Part shown: positions 1 to 9,098 of the stretch, one piece after another
How the letters are laid out: each line of letters opens with the position of its first letter
How positions within the stretch are numbered: position 1 is the stretch's first letter
From: Acidiluteibacter ferrifornacis
Lineage (GTDB): Bacteria; Bacteroidota; Bacteroidia; Flavobacteriales_E; Vicingaceae
Direction: 5' to 3'
DNA length: 64,000 bases
NCBI RefSeq assembly: GCF_009909615.1
Contig: NZ_WWNE01000012.1
Span: forward strand, 248,001-312,000
The notes under the pieces: generated by a model
The model's input: only the letters and a program-made list of their open reading frames with translations
The model's database searches: none
What the model was told of the DNA's origin: nothing
Made by a program: the position numbers and the translations under genes

Positions 1-1011
1 TATCATGTTAAAACTAACAATAGCTCCTCCATTATAGCTATTTACTGGAAAATAAAGTGTCTTATTTTCTCCTTCAGCAGGAATTCCAACCCCATTATAA
101 GTATTTAAATTGGAAGGAAAATAATCGATTTTTTTTTGAGTAGGATTGTATCTGTATAATAACCTTCCTGTGACGCCATATATATTGCCGTCAGAAGCAA
201 ACATGGGACTTGTAGTAGGTATTGAGATGGATTCAGGGCTATTTGAAAAGTCATTAAGTACTTGAAAAGAATTGGTCAGATAGTTATACTCAAATAGTAT
301 TCCTTTGTTATCTTTCCCGCCACCTTTAGTAACACCATATAAAAGCCCAGATTTTCCTTCAATCAAATTTCCATTTGGATTAAATCCATTCGTTATATTA
401 AAATGATGTAGTTCATTATAGGTATTAGTATTTAGATTGAATTCATAAATAAAGCCATTACCGCTACCCCGGGAACTTAGACCATATAATTTACCGTTAG
501 ACGCCTCAAGTAATTTCCCATCGTTTGAATGATAGGAGTTGAGAAGAAATTCATATAGAACTGTTAGTTGATTTGTGCTAATATCAAATTCAAATATTAC
601 TCCGTTACCGTATCTTCCATTATTTTTAGTTGTTCCGTATAATTTTCCATTCGACCCTTCAATTAAACCATAATTTGGTGCATAAGCAACTTCATAATCA
701 AAGCCATAAAGACTTAGGTATTCATTTGTTGATGGATTGTATTGAAAGATTGTACCCATTCCAAAAGTTGAAATTCCATAAACTAGACCATTAGAAGCTC
801 TAACTAATGATTTTCCAACATCCTTAGCCTCTGTTCGATAAAACTCATATTCCTTTGTGTGTTTTGATTGATTAGTATTTAAACTAAAAATTGTTCCACC
901 ATTGTGAGTTCCTCCCATTTCCGTTAATCCCCATAATTCAAGAGTTTGAGCATTGGAAGTATAAGTGTAGAATAGTATGTAAATAAAACAAATGATGTAT
1001 TTTTTTGTCAT
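1..1011 (-). CDS. GloVer-repeat secreted protein (C-terminus outside window)
   Basis: The frame is open from an ATG at 1011 to the window edge, giving 337 codons with no stop, so the C-terminus is missing. The N-terminus is a signal peptide of about 21 residues ending in NAQ. The rest consists of repeats of the form G-x-(L/I)-Y-G-x-(T/S) followed by a glycine-rich turn and G-x-I-F-x-(Y/F)-(D/N), for example NGKLYGTT, SGLLYGVT and GILFEYN. This is the pattern of the GloVer tandem repeat family, beta-propeller-like exported proteins of Bacteroidota that often end in a type IX sorting domain. The function is unknown, and the anchor cannot be judged here. Confidence 0.8.
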   Translation of the reverse strand, partial: MTKKYIICFIYILFYTYTSNAQTLELWGLTEMGGTHNGGTIFSLNTNQSKHTKEYEFYRTEAKDVGKSLVRASNGLVYGISTFGMGTIFQYNPSTNEYLSLYGFDYEVAYAPNYGLIEGSNGKLYGTTKNNGRYGNGVIFEFDISTNQLTVLYEFLLNSYHSNDGKLLEASNGKLYGLSSRGSGNGFIYEFNLNTNTYNELHHFNITNGFNPNGNLIEGKSGLLYGVTKGGGKDNKGILFEYNYLTNSFQVLNDFSNSPESISIPTTSPMFASDGNIYGVTGRLLYRYNPTQKKIDYFPSNLNTYNGVGIPAEGENKTLYFPVNSYNGGAIVSFNMI

Positions 1012-1240
1012 ACATTAGGTTTAGTGCTTGCTCAATAAGTTCTTTGTAAAAAGTCATTCCTTTAATTAGTTATGTCAAACAACTGTATTATTTAAAGGCG
1101 TATACGTATAAAGGAAGCTATGATTGAAAATTAGTAATAGATTAATGGTGTTGAGCTGGTTATTTCAGTTACGAAAGTAATCAAAAAAATACATGAAGAA
1201 GAGCAGGGTTACTTATCTATTAGCTGTTTATTAAACTGAC

Positions 1241-1274
1241 AAAAAAAAATCGCTTCAGGGATACTGAAGCGATT
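1241..1274 (-). terminator. Rho-independent terminator of the sigma factor gene
   Basis: A perfect 11-bp stem (1248-1258 with 1264-1274, core CGCTTCAG/CTGAAGCG) with a 5-nt loop is followed on the minus strand by a run of about nine T (1241-1249). It lies 21 bp beyond the stop codon at 1296. Confidence 0.9.
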
Positions 1275-1295
1275 AAAGAATAAAAATCCTATTCA

Positions 1296-2159
1296 CTATA
1301 AATAAGTTTGAAGGTTTGTTTGAGAAGATACTCTTCTTAAACGTCTCAAACCTCTTTCCTTTATTTGACGAATACGTTCTCTTGTTAATCCAAAAGTGTT
1401 TCCAATCTCTTCCAGAGTCATTTCGCTAGAACCACCTAGTCCATAAAATAAACGAATAACTTCGGCTTCCATTCCCTTAAGGTATGAAAGGGTACGCTCA
1501 AGGTCTTTTGACAAAGATTCTTGCATTAAAGAATCTGTAGGGTCAGGGGTATCGCTATTTTCTAATACACTAACCAAACTATTGTTATCGTCATCGTTGC
1601 TCATAGGAGCGTCAATAGAAACTTGTTTTTTCGACATTTTCAATGACATTTCAACTTTTGCAACGTCCATTTCAGTTAAATCACTTAATTCATCAGCCGT
1701 TGGAGTACGTTCATTTTTCTGTTCAAATTCATTTGACGCTTTGCTAATTTTTTGGATTTCACCCAATCTGTTGTGAGGTAAACGAATAGTTCTTGAATTA
1801 TCAGCAGCAGCTTTCAAGATACTTTGCCTAATCCACCATACTGCATATGAAATGAATTTAAACCCTTTTGTATGATCGTATCGTTTTGCGGCTTCAATCA
1901 AACCTAGGTTTCCTTCGTTGATTAAGTCTTCAAGGGTAAGTCCAGTATTCTGGTATTGTTTAGCCACAGAAATCACGAAACGTAGATTGGCTCTTACCAG
2001 TCTGTTTAGTGCTCTCTCATCACCAGACTGAATTTTAATCGCTAGTTCTACTTCTTCTTCTGCATTGATCATTTCTTCTTTAGAAACGTCTTGCAGATAC
2101 TTCTCGAGCGATTTACTCTCTCTTTTGGTGATCTGTTGACTAATCTTTAGTTGTCTCAT
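1296..2159 (-). CDS. rpoD: Primary sigma factor RpoD (Bacteroidota short type)
   Basis: This is the housekeeping sigma-70 subunit that directs RNA polymerase to promoters. At 287 residues it has the short primary-sigma layout of Bacteroidota: no region 1.1, region 1.2 at about 15-48, region 2 at about 50-120 (LEDLINEGNLGLIEAAKRYD, then KFISYAVWWIRQSI), region 3 at about 125-200 and region 4 at about 220-275 with the helix-turn-helix LTRERIRQIKERGLRRLR. The ATG at 2159 gives the expected N-terminus. The gene stands alone with its own strong terminator. A diverged promoter specificity in this family fits the TAnnTTTG-like elements found elsewhere in the window. Confidence 0.96.
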   Translation of the reverse strand: MRQLKISQQITKRESKSLEKYLQDVSKEEMINAEEEVELAIKIQSGDERALNRLVRANLRFVISVAKQYQNTGLTLEDLINEGNLGLIEAAKRYDHTKGFKFISYAVWWIRQSILKAAADNSRTIRLPHNRLGEIQKISKASNEFEQKNERTPTADELSDLTEMDVAKVEMSLKMSKKQVSIDAPMSNDDDNNSLVSVLENSDTPDPTDSLMQESLSKDLERTLSYLKGMEAEVIRLFYGLGGSSEMTLEEIGNTFGLTRERIRQIKERGLRRLRRVSSQTNLQTYL

Positions 2160-2252
2160 GTGTTATACCTTCTAAAAATGTTTACTTTAATATGACGTAT
2201 TATCTCCAGCAATAATTGTACTAGATTATAATTTTTTAAGTTTTTTTAATGT

Positions 2253-2672
2253 TTAAATTCGAATCATTCTAATTTTTCCTTCAGAGTCGTCTCTTTTCCA
2301 TTTCTTTGAATCAAAAATATAGGTCAAATAACGACTGTATAATCTCAATCTTTTTGCACCTTCTTTGTCATCATTCTCATTGGTGGGCTCCCCTGAAAAT
2401 TCAAATTCTGATATTTTTGGATGTCTACTCTTATAATAACGTACAACTTCCACTAAAGTTGCCATTACTTTATAAACTTCTCCTCGATTGGTTAATGCAT
2501 ACTCTTCTCCATCAAATTCATCATTCAATACTCCGAATACGATAGAAACATTAAAAATGTTCGTCGATTTTCTACCAAACTTCACTTCATACTTTAATCC
2601 TGAGTCGGTGGTAAAGTAGAATGTAGATCCACTGTCAATCTGTGGAGCCACTATTTTATAGGGAGTTAGCAA
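2253..2672 (-). CDS. Conserved hypothetical protein, 139 aa
   Basis: I do not recognise a named family. The product is soluble and rich in charged residues, with no signal peptide or membrane segment. It is beta-rich at the start (GSTFYFTTDSGLKYEVKFGRK) and has a helix near 66-80 (VMATLVEVVRYYKSRHP). The only start near the N-terminus is TTG at 2672, because a TAA stop lies two codons upstream; an in-frame GTG eight codons later is the alternative. It is divergent from the J-domain gene across about 120 bp. Confidence 0.6.
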   Translation of the reverse strand: MLTPYKIVAPQIDSGSTFYFTTDSGLKYEVKFGRKSTNIFNVSIVFGVLNDEFDGEEYALTNRGEVYKVMATLVEVVRYYKSRHPKISEFEFSGEPTNENDDKEGAKRLRLYSRYLTYIFDSKKWKRDDSEGKIRMIRI

Positions 2673-2794
2673 TATTTATTAATCAATTTGACTGCAAAGA
2701 TAAAACAAATCTCCTTTTTTAAAAATTGTACAACAATTATTATGAGTTCTCTTTTCGCTTTGGTTATTTTTGTCACCAACCATAAAACAATAAA

Positions 2795-3541
2795 ATGGCA
2801 GGATATAGTAAATGGATAGCAGGAGGATTAGGATGGGCATTTGGTGGACCATTAGGTGCAATACTAGGTTTTGCGGTAGGAAGTATGATAGATAAGGCTT
2901 CTACTGAAGTAGATACTGAATTTTATGCTGATAGGGAGCCTAGAAGGCCACGGCAAACACAAACAGGAGACTTTAGCGCAAGTTTGATTGTCCTAGCTGC
3001 AGCTGTTATGAAAGCTGACGAAAAGGTGTTAAAGAGTGAATTGAATTATGTGAAAGCATTCTTTGTGCGTCATTTTGGGGAGGCAAAAACCAAAGAGTTA
3101 TTGGTTTTGTTGAAAAAAGTACTCGATCAAAACATTAACGTATATCAGGTGGGGCAACAGATTCGAATGAATATGAGGCAGGCCGATAGGTTGCAATTGC
3201 TTCATTTTCTCTTTGGTGTGGCAGGTGCTGATGGAAACTTTAGTGACTCAGAAGTAAATGTTTTAAATCAAATATCATCTGCTTTAGGCATCAACTCATA
3301 CGATTTCCAGTCAATTAAGGCGATGTTTATCAAAGAAACTGCAGGGGATTATAAAATTCTAGAAATTGAAAAAAACGCTACGGATGATGAAATTAAAAAA
3401 GCATATCGAAAAATGGCAGCTAAGTTTCATCCTGACAAAGTGGCACATCTAGGAGAAGATATCAAAAGAGAAGCGGAGCAAAAATTCTTAAAAGTGCAAG
3501 AAGCTTATGAAAACATCAAGAAAATGAGAGGAATAAAATAG
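2795..3541 (+). CDS. TerB/J-domain protein (DjlA-like co-chaperone)
   Basis: The N-terminus (residues 5-32) is a glycine-rich hydrophobic segment that could span or dip into the membrane. Residues about 45-170 look like a TerB/DjlA-type helical domain, including [16 protein letters not shown] and [13 protein letters not shown], which have acidic metal-type loops. The C-terminal 65 residues form a J domain with the HPD tripeptide (AAKFHPDK) that stimulates DnaK ATPase. This order is that of DjlA-like proteins. The partner is presumably DnaK; the target is unknown. Confidence 0.88.
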   Translation: MAGYSKWIAGGLGWAFGGPLGAILGFAVGSMIDKASTEVDTEFYADREPRRPRQTQTGDFSASLIVLAAAVMKADEKVLKSELNYVKAFFVRHFGEAKTKELLVLLKKVLDQNINVYQVGQQIRMNMRQADRLQLLHFLFGVAGADGNFSDSEVNVLNQISSALGINSYDFQSIKAMFIKETAGDYKILEIEKNATDDEIKKAYRKMAAKFHPDKVAHLGEDIKREAEQKFLKVQEAYENIKKMRGIK

Positions 3542-3769
3542 TTATTCGTCTTCTTTTCTTTCTTTTATTATAGGTTTGGAGGTTGTATCTTGTTTTTCTT
3601 TTACAAGGCTATAGGCTATCTGAAATAAAGAAAACTCATATTTTACTGTAGTTTGTTTTTGGCTTGATTTTTTAGGTCCATCTAACGGTTTTGTATTGGC
3701 ACTTGCAAAAGCAGGTGCACTAAAAAAAAGTAAAATAGAGGTGGCAGGAATGAGTAAATGCTTTTTCAT
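3542..3769 (-). CDS. Small secreted protein, 75 aa
   Basis: The product starts with a clear signal peptide (MKKHLLIPATSILLFFSAPAFA, cleavage near residue 22-24). A short lysine-rich mature part of about 50 residues ends in KERKEDE. No cysteines or known motif are present. The stop codon abuts that of the convergent J-domain gene. The signal peptide and the start make it likely to be real, but no function can be inferred. Confidence 0.6.
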   Translation of the reverse strand: MKKHLLIPATSILLFFSAPAFASANTKPLDGPKKSSQKQTTVKYEFSLFQIAYSLVKEKQDTTSKPIIKERKEDE

Positions 3770-3876
3770 CGTTGCACTGATTTTTTAAGGCATAATATTA
3801 CTATTTTTTATTCAATTCTAATATTGTAATTATATGGATGGTGGTATCTGTGCACAAATGGTAACTTTATATCTCA

Positions 3877-4611
3877 ATGAATAAATCTGACAAAAGAAAG
3901 TTTTTTTATGCAATATTGTTTCCAACTATTTTTGTAGTAGTCGTTTGGTTTATTAAAGTAATTGAATTAAACCTAAACTTATCTTTTGCAGAATATGGTA
4001 TTAGACCTCGAGAATGGAGTGGTCTTATTGGGATATTGCTTATGCCTTTTATTCATGGTGACTTCAATCATTTATTCAATAATTCTATTCCACTACTTAT
4101 TTTGGGAAGTAGTTTGTTTTATTTTTATCGTCCTGTAGCTTTTAAAGTTCTTTTCTGGTCGATAATTATGAGTGGTTTATGGACATGGATTTCTGCCAGA
4201 GATAGCTACCACATTGGAGCAAGTGGTTTGGTATACAGCTTATTTGGATTTTTGTTTGTGAGTGGATTTATCAGAAAGCACTATCGGTTAGTAGCGATTT
4301 CGTTTCTTGTTGCCTTTTTATATGGAAGTATGATTTGGGGGATTTTTCCGATAGACTATAAGGTATCCTATGAAGGGCATTTTTGGGGGATGTTTGCGGG
4401 AGTAGTTCTAGCTTATATTTATAGAGAGGTTGGATTGAAAAAAGTAGAATACGTTTGGACCAATGAAGATGAACGTCACGAAGATGACCCTGATGCCTAC
4501 TGGAATAAGCCACTGAATTCTCCTCCAACTAATAGATATAACTCTCCAATTAACACGGAAATCCAAAAAGAAAGAGAAGTGGTTTATCATTATAAACCTA
4601 AACAAGAATAG
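3877..4611 (+). CDS. Rhomboid family intramembrane serine protease
   Basis: This is a six-helix membrane protease that cuts transmembrane substrates. The family signatures are present: H-x-x-x-N on helix 2 (FNHLFNNSIP, near 63-72), the nucleophile serine S116 in GASG, and the catalytic histidine H168 in EGHFWGMFAG. The C-terminal ~50 residues are a hydrophilic cytoplasmic tail. A TAACTTTA sequence at 3860-3867 is a possible -7 promoter element. The natural substrate is unknown. Confidence 0.93.
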   Translation: MNKSDKRKFFYAILFPTIFVVVVWFIKVIELNLNLSFAEYGIRPREWSGLIGILLMPFIHGDFNHLFNNSIPLLILGSSLFYFYRPVAFKVLFWSIIMSGLWTWISARDSYHIGASGLVYSLFGFLFVSGFIRKHYRLVAISFLVAFLYGSMIWGIFPIDYKVSYEGHFWGMFAGVVLAYIYREVGLKKVEYVWTNEDERHEDDPDAYWNKPLNSPPTNRYNSPINTEIQKEREVVYHYKPKQE

Positions 4612-4620
4612 ATGATCTGT

Positions 4621-6192
4621 TTAGGGGTATAACGACAACCGTTCCGCTCGATGCAGCGTAACAAAACCTCCGGGTGGATTAATCGCTGCTTCAAAAACAA
4701 CAATTTTAGTGGCATAATCGATTTCAACCACTTTTCCACCAAATGAACTGCCATTATTAGTACTGAAACCTGGTGAAAAAAGTACATTATTCATAATTGG
4801 TAAATAATCCACATCAGAAACATAACGTGCGAAAGTTTGATCACTTCTTTGTTTACCATAGCTCCATATTTGTTGAATGGTTTTGTGGGTTTCATCGATT
4901 TTATATTCAACTACACGACTATAAGTAGTAGTGCTTTCATAGTTTCTATTGTCACCATTATCAAACAGCAAAAGGTTTCCGTTGGGCATTATTTTTGGAG
5001 CATGTTGATACCAAGGCCACTCAAAGTAAGGATGATTCTGATTGCCATTCAATACATTGGTGTCTATAATTTTTATGCCATTGTTATCCAATGGTGTAAG
5101 TAGGTATTTTGAGAGGTTGTTTTCAGTTCGACTTATTCCCCAGCCTTTATGCGTCGAAAGTATCCATTTGAGATTGTTTTGATCGTCCAGCTTTACAACT
5201 CCTTGGGTTCTCCCCGAAACAATGATGGTTTGATCGGTTAAATCTTCAATCACCGCATTTCCATGAAACCAATCTACCTCTGCATTTGAATTGTCGATAG
5301 CGGTTAACGCGGATCTATTCTCATCTAAGGATTCTTTTAAGTCCCACTCAGCACTAATACTACCGTTATTCCTATTAATTTCTATAACAAAATCTTCAAT
5401 GCAATTTTTACCGTTTGCATGTTTACTGTTAGTTTTAGAGGTTGTTACCAAGAAATTTCCATTTGACTTCTCTTGAACATTGTGGTGGAATTTATGGTCA
5501 GATAACCCCCAAGATTGTATGACTTCGCCAAGAGGAGATACTTCGTAAATGGAATTGGAATTAATGTCACCAAAATAATAATTTCCGTTTTTAAGTCTTT
5601 CTATTCCGTTATCATAATTTAAAGAACTTAAAGTAGGATGGTTGGAAAAATCTAGTAGCCAACGAATATTACCTAAATGATCCATAATAAATGGTTTATG
5701 TGGAGTTCTATTTCCCCAATAGCTCACCAATGTCAAACCAGGTTCCATAGCTGAAGTGTTAACTTTATTTATTTTGATTTCAGGCATTCCGGGTGGTAAA
5801 GCTTCAGTCTTTACAAGGTGTATTTGTTGTTCGACCAGTTCTCCGCTAGTACTGTAATAATTAATATAAATGGTATTTAAAAAATCTGGATACAATCCTA
5901 GAATTGGAATCTTATGTTGTTGCTCGTAAGTTGAAAACACCTTTGAAAACTCATCTTGTCCATCTGTTCTAGAACGGATAATTATTTCTACTCGTGTTTT
6001 TTCATCAGTAGTGTAATAATTTAGTGCAGCTAGCGGGTTGGTGCCAAATGGGTTCAGGATTAAAGTGTCTTCCACAAACTCATCATTAGTAGATGATGGT
6101 AATTCTTCTAATACAATATCGGGCTCTTTCTTACAGGCATTAAAAATTAGCAACAGAAGTAGTGCAATTAGTACGTAGTTTTTCGTTTTCAT
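4621..6192 (-). CDS. Arylsulfotransferase-like lipoprotein
   Basis: This is a 523-residue protein with a lipobox (LLIFNAC, Cys20 from the ATG at 6192; a TTG two codons upstream is the other possible start). Residues about 150-500 carry the beta-propeller motifs of the ASST/arylsulfotransferase family: DHLGNIRWLLDFSNH, KFHHNVQEKSNGNFLV, DWFHGNAVIED and HAPKIMPNGNLLLFDNGDNR. Family members transfer sulfate between phenols through a histidine, but many Bacteroidota versions are uncharacterised. It is expected in the outer membrane or periplasm. A second family member with a different export route lies at 53107-54762. Confidence 0.82.
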   Translation of the reverse strand: MKTKNYVLIALLLLLIFNACKKEPDIVLEELPSSTNDEFVEDTLILNPFGTNPLAALNYYTTDEKTRVEIIIRSRTDGQDEFSKVFSTYEQQHKIPILGLYPDFLNTIYINYYSTSGELVEQQIHLVKTEALPPGMPEIKINKVNTSAMEPGLTLVSYWGNRTPHKPFIMDHLGNIRWLLDFSNHPTLSSLNYDNGIERLKNGNYYFGDINSNSIYEVSPLGEVIQSWGLSDHKFHHNVQEKSNGNFLVTTSKTNSKHANGKNCIEDFVIEINRNNGSISAEWDLKESLDENRSALTAIDNSNAEVDWFHGNAVIEDLTDQTIIVSGRTQGVVKLDDQNNLKWILSTHKGWGISRTENNLSKYLLTPLDNNGIKIIDTNVLNGNQNHPYFEWPWYQHAPKIMPNGNLLLFDNGDNRNYESTTTYSRVVEYKIDETHKTIQQIWSYGKQRSDQTFARYVSDVDYLPIMNNVLFSPGFSTNNGSSFGGKVVEIDYATKIVVFEAAINPPGGFVTLHRAERLSLYP

Positions 6193-6198
6193 ACTCAA

Positions 6199-6472
6199 TA
6201 GAAGCGAAAACTAAAGAAAATGTTGCCCGGAGAAATGAAAAAATTTGCAACCTACTATTAATCAATTGAGTAATATTTATAATATTGATTATCAAAAACT
6301 TAAATTAAGTGTTGTTGCCTACGTATTGCTAGATGTTGGAATTTGTAAGTTTATTCCTAATGGTATTTTGTGTTTGAAACATGGATTACTGTAGAATTAA
6401 ATTTTGCTTTAATTCATATAGGTAATTCCAATTGATTTGAAAAAAGTATGTACATTTTTCTGAGTAAACAAA
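6199..6472. other. Intergenic region without a recognised gene
   Basis: A 274-bp AT-rich stretch lies between the sulfotransferase start and the terminator at 6473. It must hold the sulfotransferase promoter on the minus strand. I see no conserved ORF, repeat or clear operator. Confidence 0.5.
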
Positions 6473-6498
6473 AATGGCGCTCCATTCGGAGCGCCATT
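6468..6498 (-). terminator. Rho-independent terminator of the 33-aa gene
   Basis: A perfect 11-bp GC-rich stem (6473-6483 with 6488-6498; AATGGCGCTCC arm) with a 4-nt loop is followed on the minus strand by TTTTTGTTT. It lies 17 bp after the stop of the short gene at 6515-6616 and supports that gene being transcribed. Confidence 0.88.
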
Positions 6499-6514
6499 GC
6501 ATTGAGTTGGTTAC

Positions 6515-6616
6515 TTACTTACCTGCTTTCTTCAAGCGTTTTTCTTCTCTTTTCTCTTTTAGCGTTTTAGTGGGTTCCTTTTTTACCGCTTTTTTCGCAT
6601 CTTGTCCTTTTGCCAT
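6515..6616 (-). CDS. 33-residue basic protein
   Basis: The short frame begins MAKGQDAKKAVKKEPTKTLK and ends KREEKRLKKAGK. It is almost wholly Lys/Arg/Glu and is probably a single charged helix. The ATG, the good terminator just downstream and the absence of any other gene in about 600 bp argue that it is expressed. I recall similar Lys-rich MAKGQD-type small proteins in Bacteroidota, but no function is known. Binding to nucleic acid or the ribosome is only a guess from its charge. Confidence 0.65.
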   Translation of the reverse strand: MAKGQDAKKAVKKEPTKTLKEKREEKRLKKAGK

Positions 6617-6843
6617 GATTTTAATCTTTAATAGTTTGATTTGTTTTTTTGTCAACGTACTTATTTTCAAATTGTCAAATAAGACTTGTAGTTGACCTTA
6701 AAACCTATGAAAATTTAAGTGTTTTTTGATTACTAAGGATAATTTTACTTCATTTATTTTAGGCATCACAAATAATTGATTGGTGTATGCTTTTGTTTGA
6801 TCTTCCAATTTAAAATCCTAGTTGATTTATGTAATTTAGACAC

Positions 6844-7557
6844 ATGTGTACTTTAACCTATATTCCTAAACCGGAAGGAGATTTCTTGTTGACTTCTAAT
6901 CGTGATGAGTCTCAAGAGCGTTTGCCAGCAACTTTTCCAGTTTATCAAACAATTATAGGCAAATCAGTCTTATTTCCACAAGATGGTAATGCTAAAGGAA
7001 CCTGGTTGGCCCTCAGTGAGCATAGAGTGGTAAGTTTGTTAAATGGTGCATTTAAAAAACATAAACATGAACCACCTTATCGGAAAAGCAGAGGCATCGT
7101 TCTGTTAGATTGTTTTGAGTATACGAGTTTTGAACAGTTTACTTTTGATTATGATTTTAGTGGGATTGAGCCTTTTACAATCATTTGTTTGGATCAGATT
7201 CAAGACGAGATAGAAATGATTGAATTTCGTTGGGATGGTGTATTGACTCATTTTAAGCACTTAAAACCTGATCTTCCTCATATATATTCTTCGGCACCTT
7301 TATATCCTAAAGCCGTTCGATTACAGCGTGAAAGTATGTTCTCAAAATTTATGCAAGAATCGTCAACGCGGAATAGAGAAGAGATGGTTAAATTTCATCG
7401 ATTTGGAGGTGACCAAAACCTACCAAATATCCGCTTAGATGCATCAAATTTTGTACACACAGTTTCAATTTCTTCAATAGAAAAAAACAGCAGAGGCTTA
7501 ACTATGCACTATCATGACTTAAAGCAAGATGCAACGATTGTTGAAAAATTCAAATAA
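6844..7557 (+). CDS. NRDE (TANGO2-like) family protein
   Basis: The product begins MCTLTYIP and has the family signature SNRDE at residues 18-22. Together with Cys2 this suggests an Ntn-hydrolase-like fold, exposed after Met removal. The length of 237 is normal. Family members are linked to membrane and haem or lipid handling in eukaryotes, and the bacterial role is unknown. A possible -7 element (TAATTTAG, 6832-6839) ends only 5 bp before the ATG, so the transcript may have a very short leader or none. Confidence 0.85.
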   Translation: MCTLTYIPKPEGDFLLTSNRDESQERLPATFPVYQTIIGKSVLFPQDGNAKGTWLALSEHRVVSLLNGAFKKHKHEPPYRKSRGIVLLDCFEYTSFEQFTFDYDFSGIEPFTIICLDQIQDEIEMIEFRWDGVLTHFKHLKPDLPHIYSSAPLYPKAVRLQRESMFSKFMQESSTRNREEMVKFHRFGGDQNLPNIRLDASNFVHTVSISSIEKNSRGLTMHYHDLKQDATIVEKFK

Positions 7558-7608
7558 TTGAATTTTAAACTGCTGTGTAGTTTACTTTATACTTTAGTTT
7601 ATTATAAA

Positions 7609-7616
7609 TACCTTTG
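7609..7616 (+). promoter_or_regulatory. -7 promoter element of the symporter/racemase operon
   Basis: TACCTTTG matches the Bacteroidota -7 consensus TAnnTTTG exactly and lies 25 bp before the TTG start at 7641. No good -33 TTTG is visible at the usual distance. The position leaves room for only a short leader. Confidence 0.5.
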
Positions 7617-7640
7617 TGAATCTACCAAAAAGTAGACGAT

Positions 7641-9098
7641 TTGCACTGGATAGATGGCTGTATTTTTATTCTTTACATGCTCATTATGTTGGGCGTCGGA
7701 TTTTTCTTCCTCAAGAAAAATCAAAACTCTGATGATTATTTTGTAGGTGGCAGAAACATGAGCAGCTGGCACGTTGGACTCTCTGTAGTTGCAACGGATG
7801 TTGGTGGAGGTTTCTCTATAGGGTTGGGAGGTCTTGGCTTTGTGATGGGCATTAGCGGTTCGTGGATGCTTTTTACCGGATTAATTGGAGCTTGGCTCAG
7901 TGCAGTCTTGCTGATTCCGAAGATAGCCGAAATGAACGACCGCTTTCAGTTATTGACTTTTCCACAAGTATTTGGCAAACATTATGGTCCCAAAGTAGCA
8001 CTTTTAGCAGGATTGATTTCTTTAATTGGGTATACTGGTTTTTCAAGTTCACAGATTTTGGCAGGTGCAAAATTGGCATCAGCTTCCTTTCCAGCCTTAG
8101 ATCTAACTACAGCTCTAATTATTATGGGGGTTATAGCTGTGGTTTATACAGTAATGGGAGGGATGAAGGCTGTGATTTATACCGATACTATTCAGTGGAT
8201 TTTATTAATGTCTGGGTTGATTTTTATTGCCATTCCAATGGCTTATTTCGCAATAGGAGGATACGAAACAATTATTTATTCTGTAAAACCGGAGCTGCTG
8301 TCATTAACTAATTTTGAGTGGTCACAGCTCTTTAATTGGGCCATTACTATAATCCCAATTTGGTTTGTTGGGATGACCTTGTATCAGCGAATATTTTCAT
8401 GTAAATCAAAGAAAGATGCCCAAAAGGCCTGGTTTATCGCAGGTTTGTTTGAATGGCCAATAATGGCGTTTATGGGTGTTCTGTTAGGTTTGTTTGCTAA
8501 AGTAGCAGCAGATCAAGGAATGTTCACTGATTTAGGTTTTGTTACCTCAAAAGGATTGGACCCTGAAATGGGTTTACCATTACTATTGAGTCATATTTTA
8601 CCCGTTGGATTGATGGGAGTAATGATGTCAGCTTACTTTTCTGCTATTCTTTCTACTGCAGATAGTTGCTTGATGGCGGCTTCAGGAAATTTAACTACTG
8701 ATGTTTTTGGCAAATTATTGAAGCAAAAAAGTCATCAAAGTGTGTTGAAATATTCACAACTATTTACACTTTTAATTGGTGCGTTTGCAATAGTATTAGC
8801 AATGAGCATGGAAAATGTGTTGGAATTGATGTTGCTGTCCTATTCTTTTATGGTTTCTGGACTACTGGTGCCTATATTGGGTCTTCTGTTTTGGAAACGA
8901 GTGAGTTCTAAAGCTGCAATAGCAGCTATGATTCTTGGTGGCGGTACCACAGTATCTCTAGAGTTATTTAAGGTGGCTTTGCCATTCAACATCAATGCGA
9001 ATCTATTTGGCATCTTAGCTGCTTTAGTGGTATTTATTATAATTACGTTAACGGATAATAATTCAATTGAAATAAAACAAACAAATGGAAAAAATTAA
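7641..9098 (+). CDS. Sodium:solute symporter (SSS family)
   Basis: A 485-residue inner-membrane carrier with about 13 helices. It has the family features of an N-terminal helix, then DDYFVGGRNMSSWHVGLS, a GG-rich helix 2 (ATDVGGGFSIGLGG) and SAILSTADSCLMAASG in the region lining the sodium site. The start is TTG at 7641: an in-frame TGA lies at 7617-7619, and no ATG or GTG occurs between that stop and the conserved N-terminus. It heads a compact five-gene operon with hydrolase and racemase genes, so the substrate is probably an amino acid, N-acyl amino acid or short peptide (inference). Confidence 0.9.
   Translation: MHWIDGCIFILYMLIMLGVGFFFLKKNQNSDDYFVGGRNMSSWHVGLSVVATDVGGGFSIGLGGLGFVMGISGSWMLFTGLIGAWLSAVLLIPKIAEMNDRFQLLTFPQVFGKHYGPKVALLAGLISLIGYTGFSSSQILAGAKLASASFPALDLTTALIIMGVIAVVYTVMGGMKAVIYTDTIQWILLMSGLIFIAIPMAYFAIGGYETIIYSVKPELLSLTNFEWSQLFNWAITIIPIWFVGMTLYQRIFSCKSKKDAQKAWFIAGLFEWPIMAFMGVLLGLFAKVAADQGMFTDLGFVTSKGLDPEMGLPLLLSHILPVGLMGVMMSAYFSAILSTADSCLMAASGNLTTDVFGKLLKQKSHQSVLKYSQLFTLLIGAFAIVLAMSMENVLELMLLSYSFMVSGLLVPILGLLFWKRVSSKAAIAAMILGGGTTVSLELFKVALPFNINANLFGILAALVVFIIITLTDNNSIEIKQTNGKN

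Noticed and set aside
6474-6695. 73-aa plus-strand ORF over the 33-aa gene and terminator
   Set aside because: It translates the terminator hairpin and the reverse of the short basic gene, and its composition is not protein-like.
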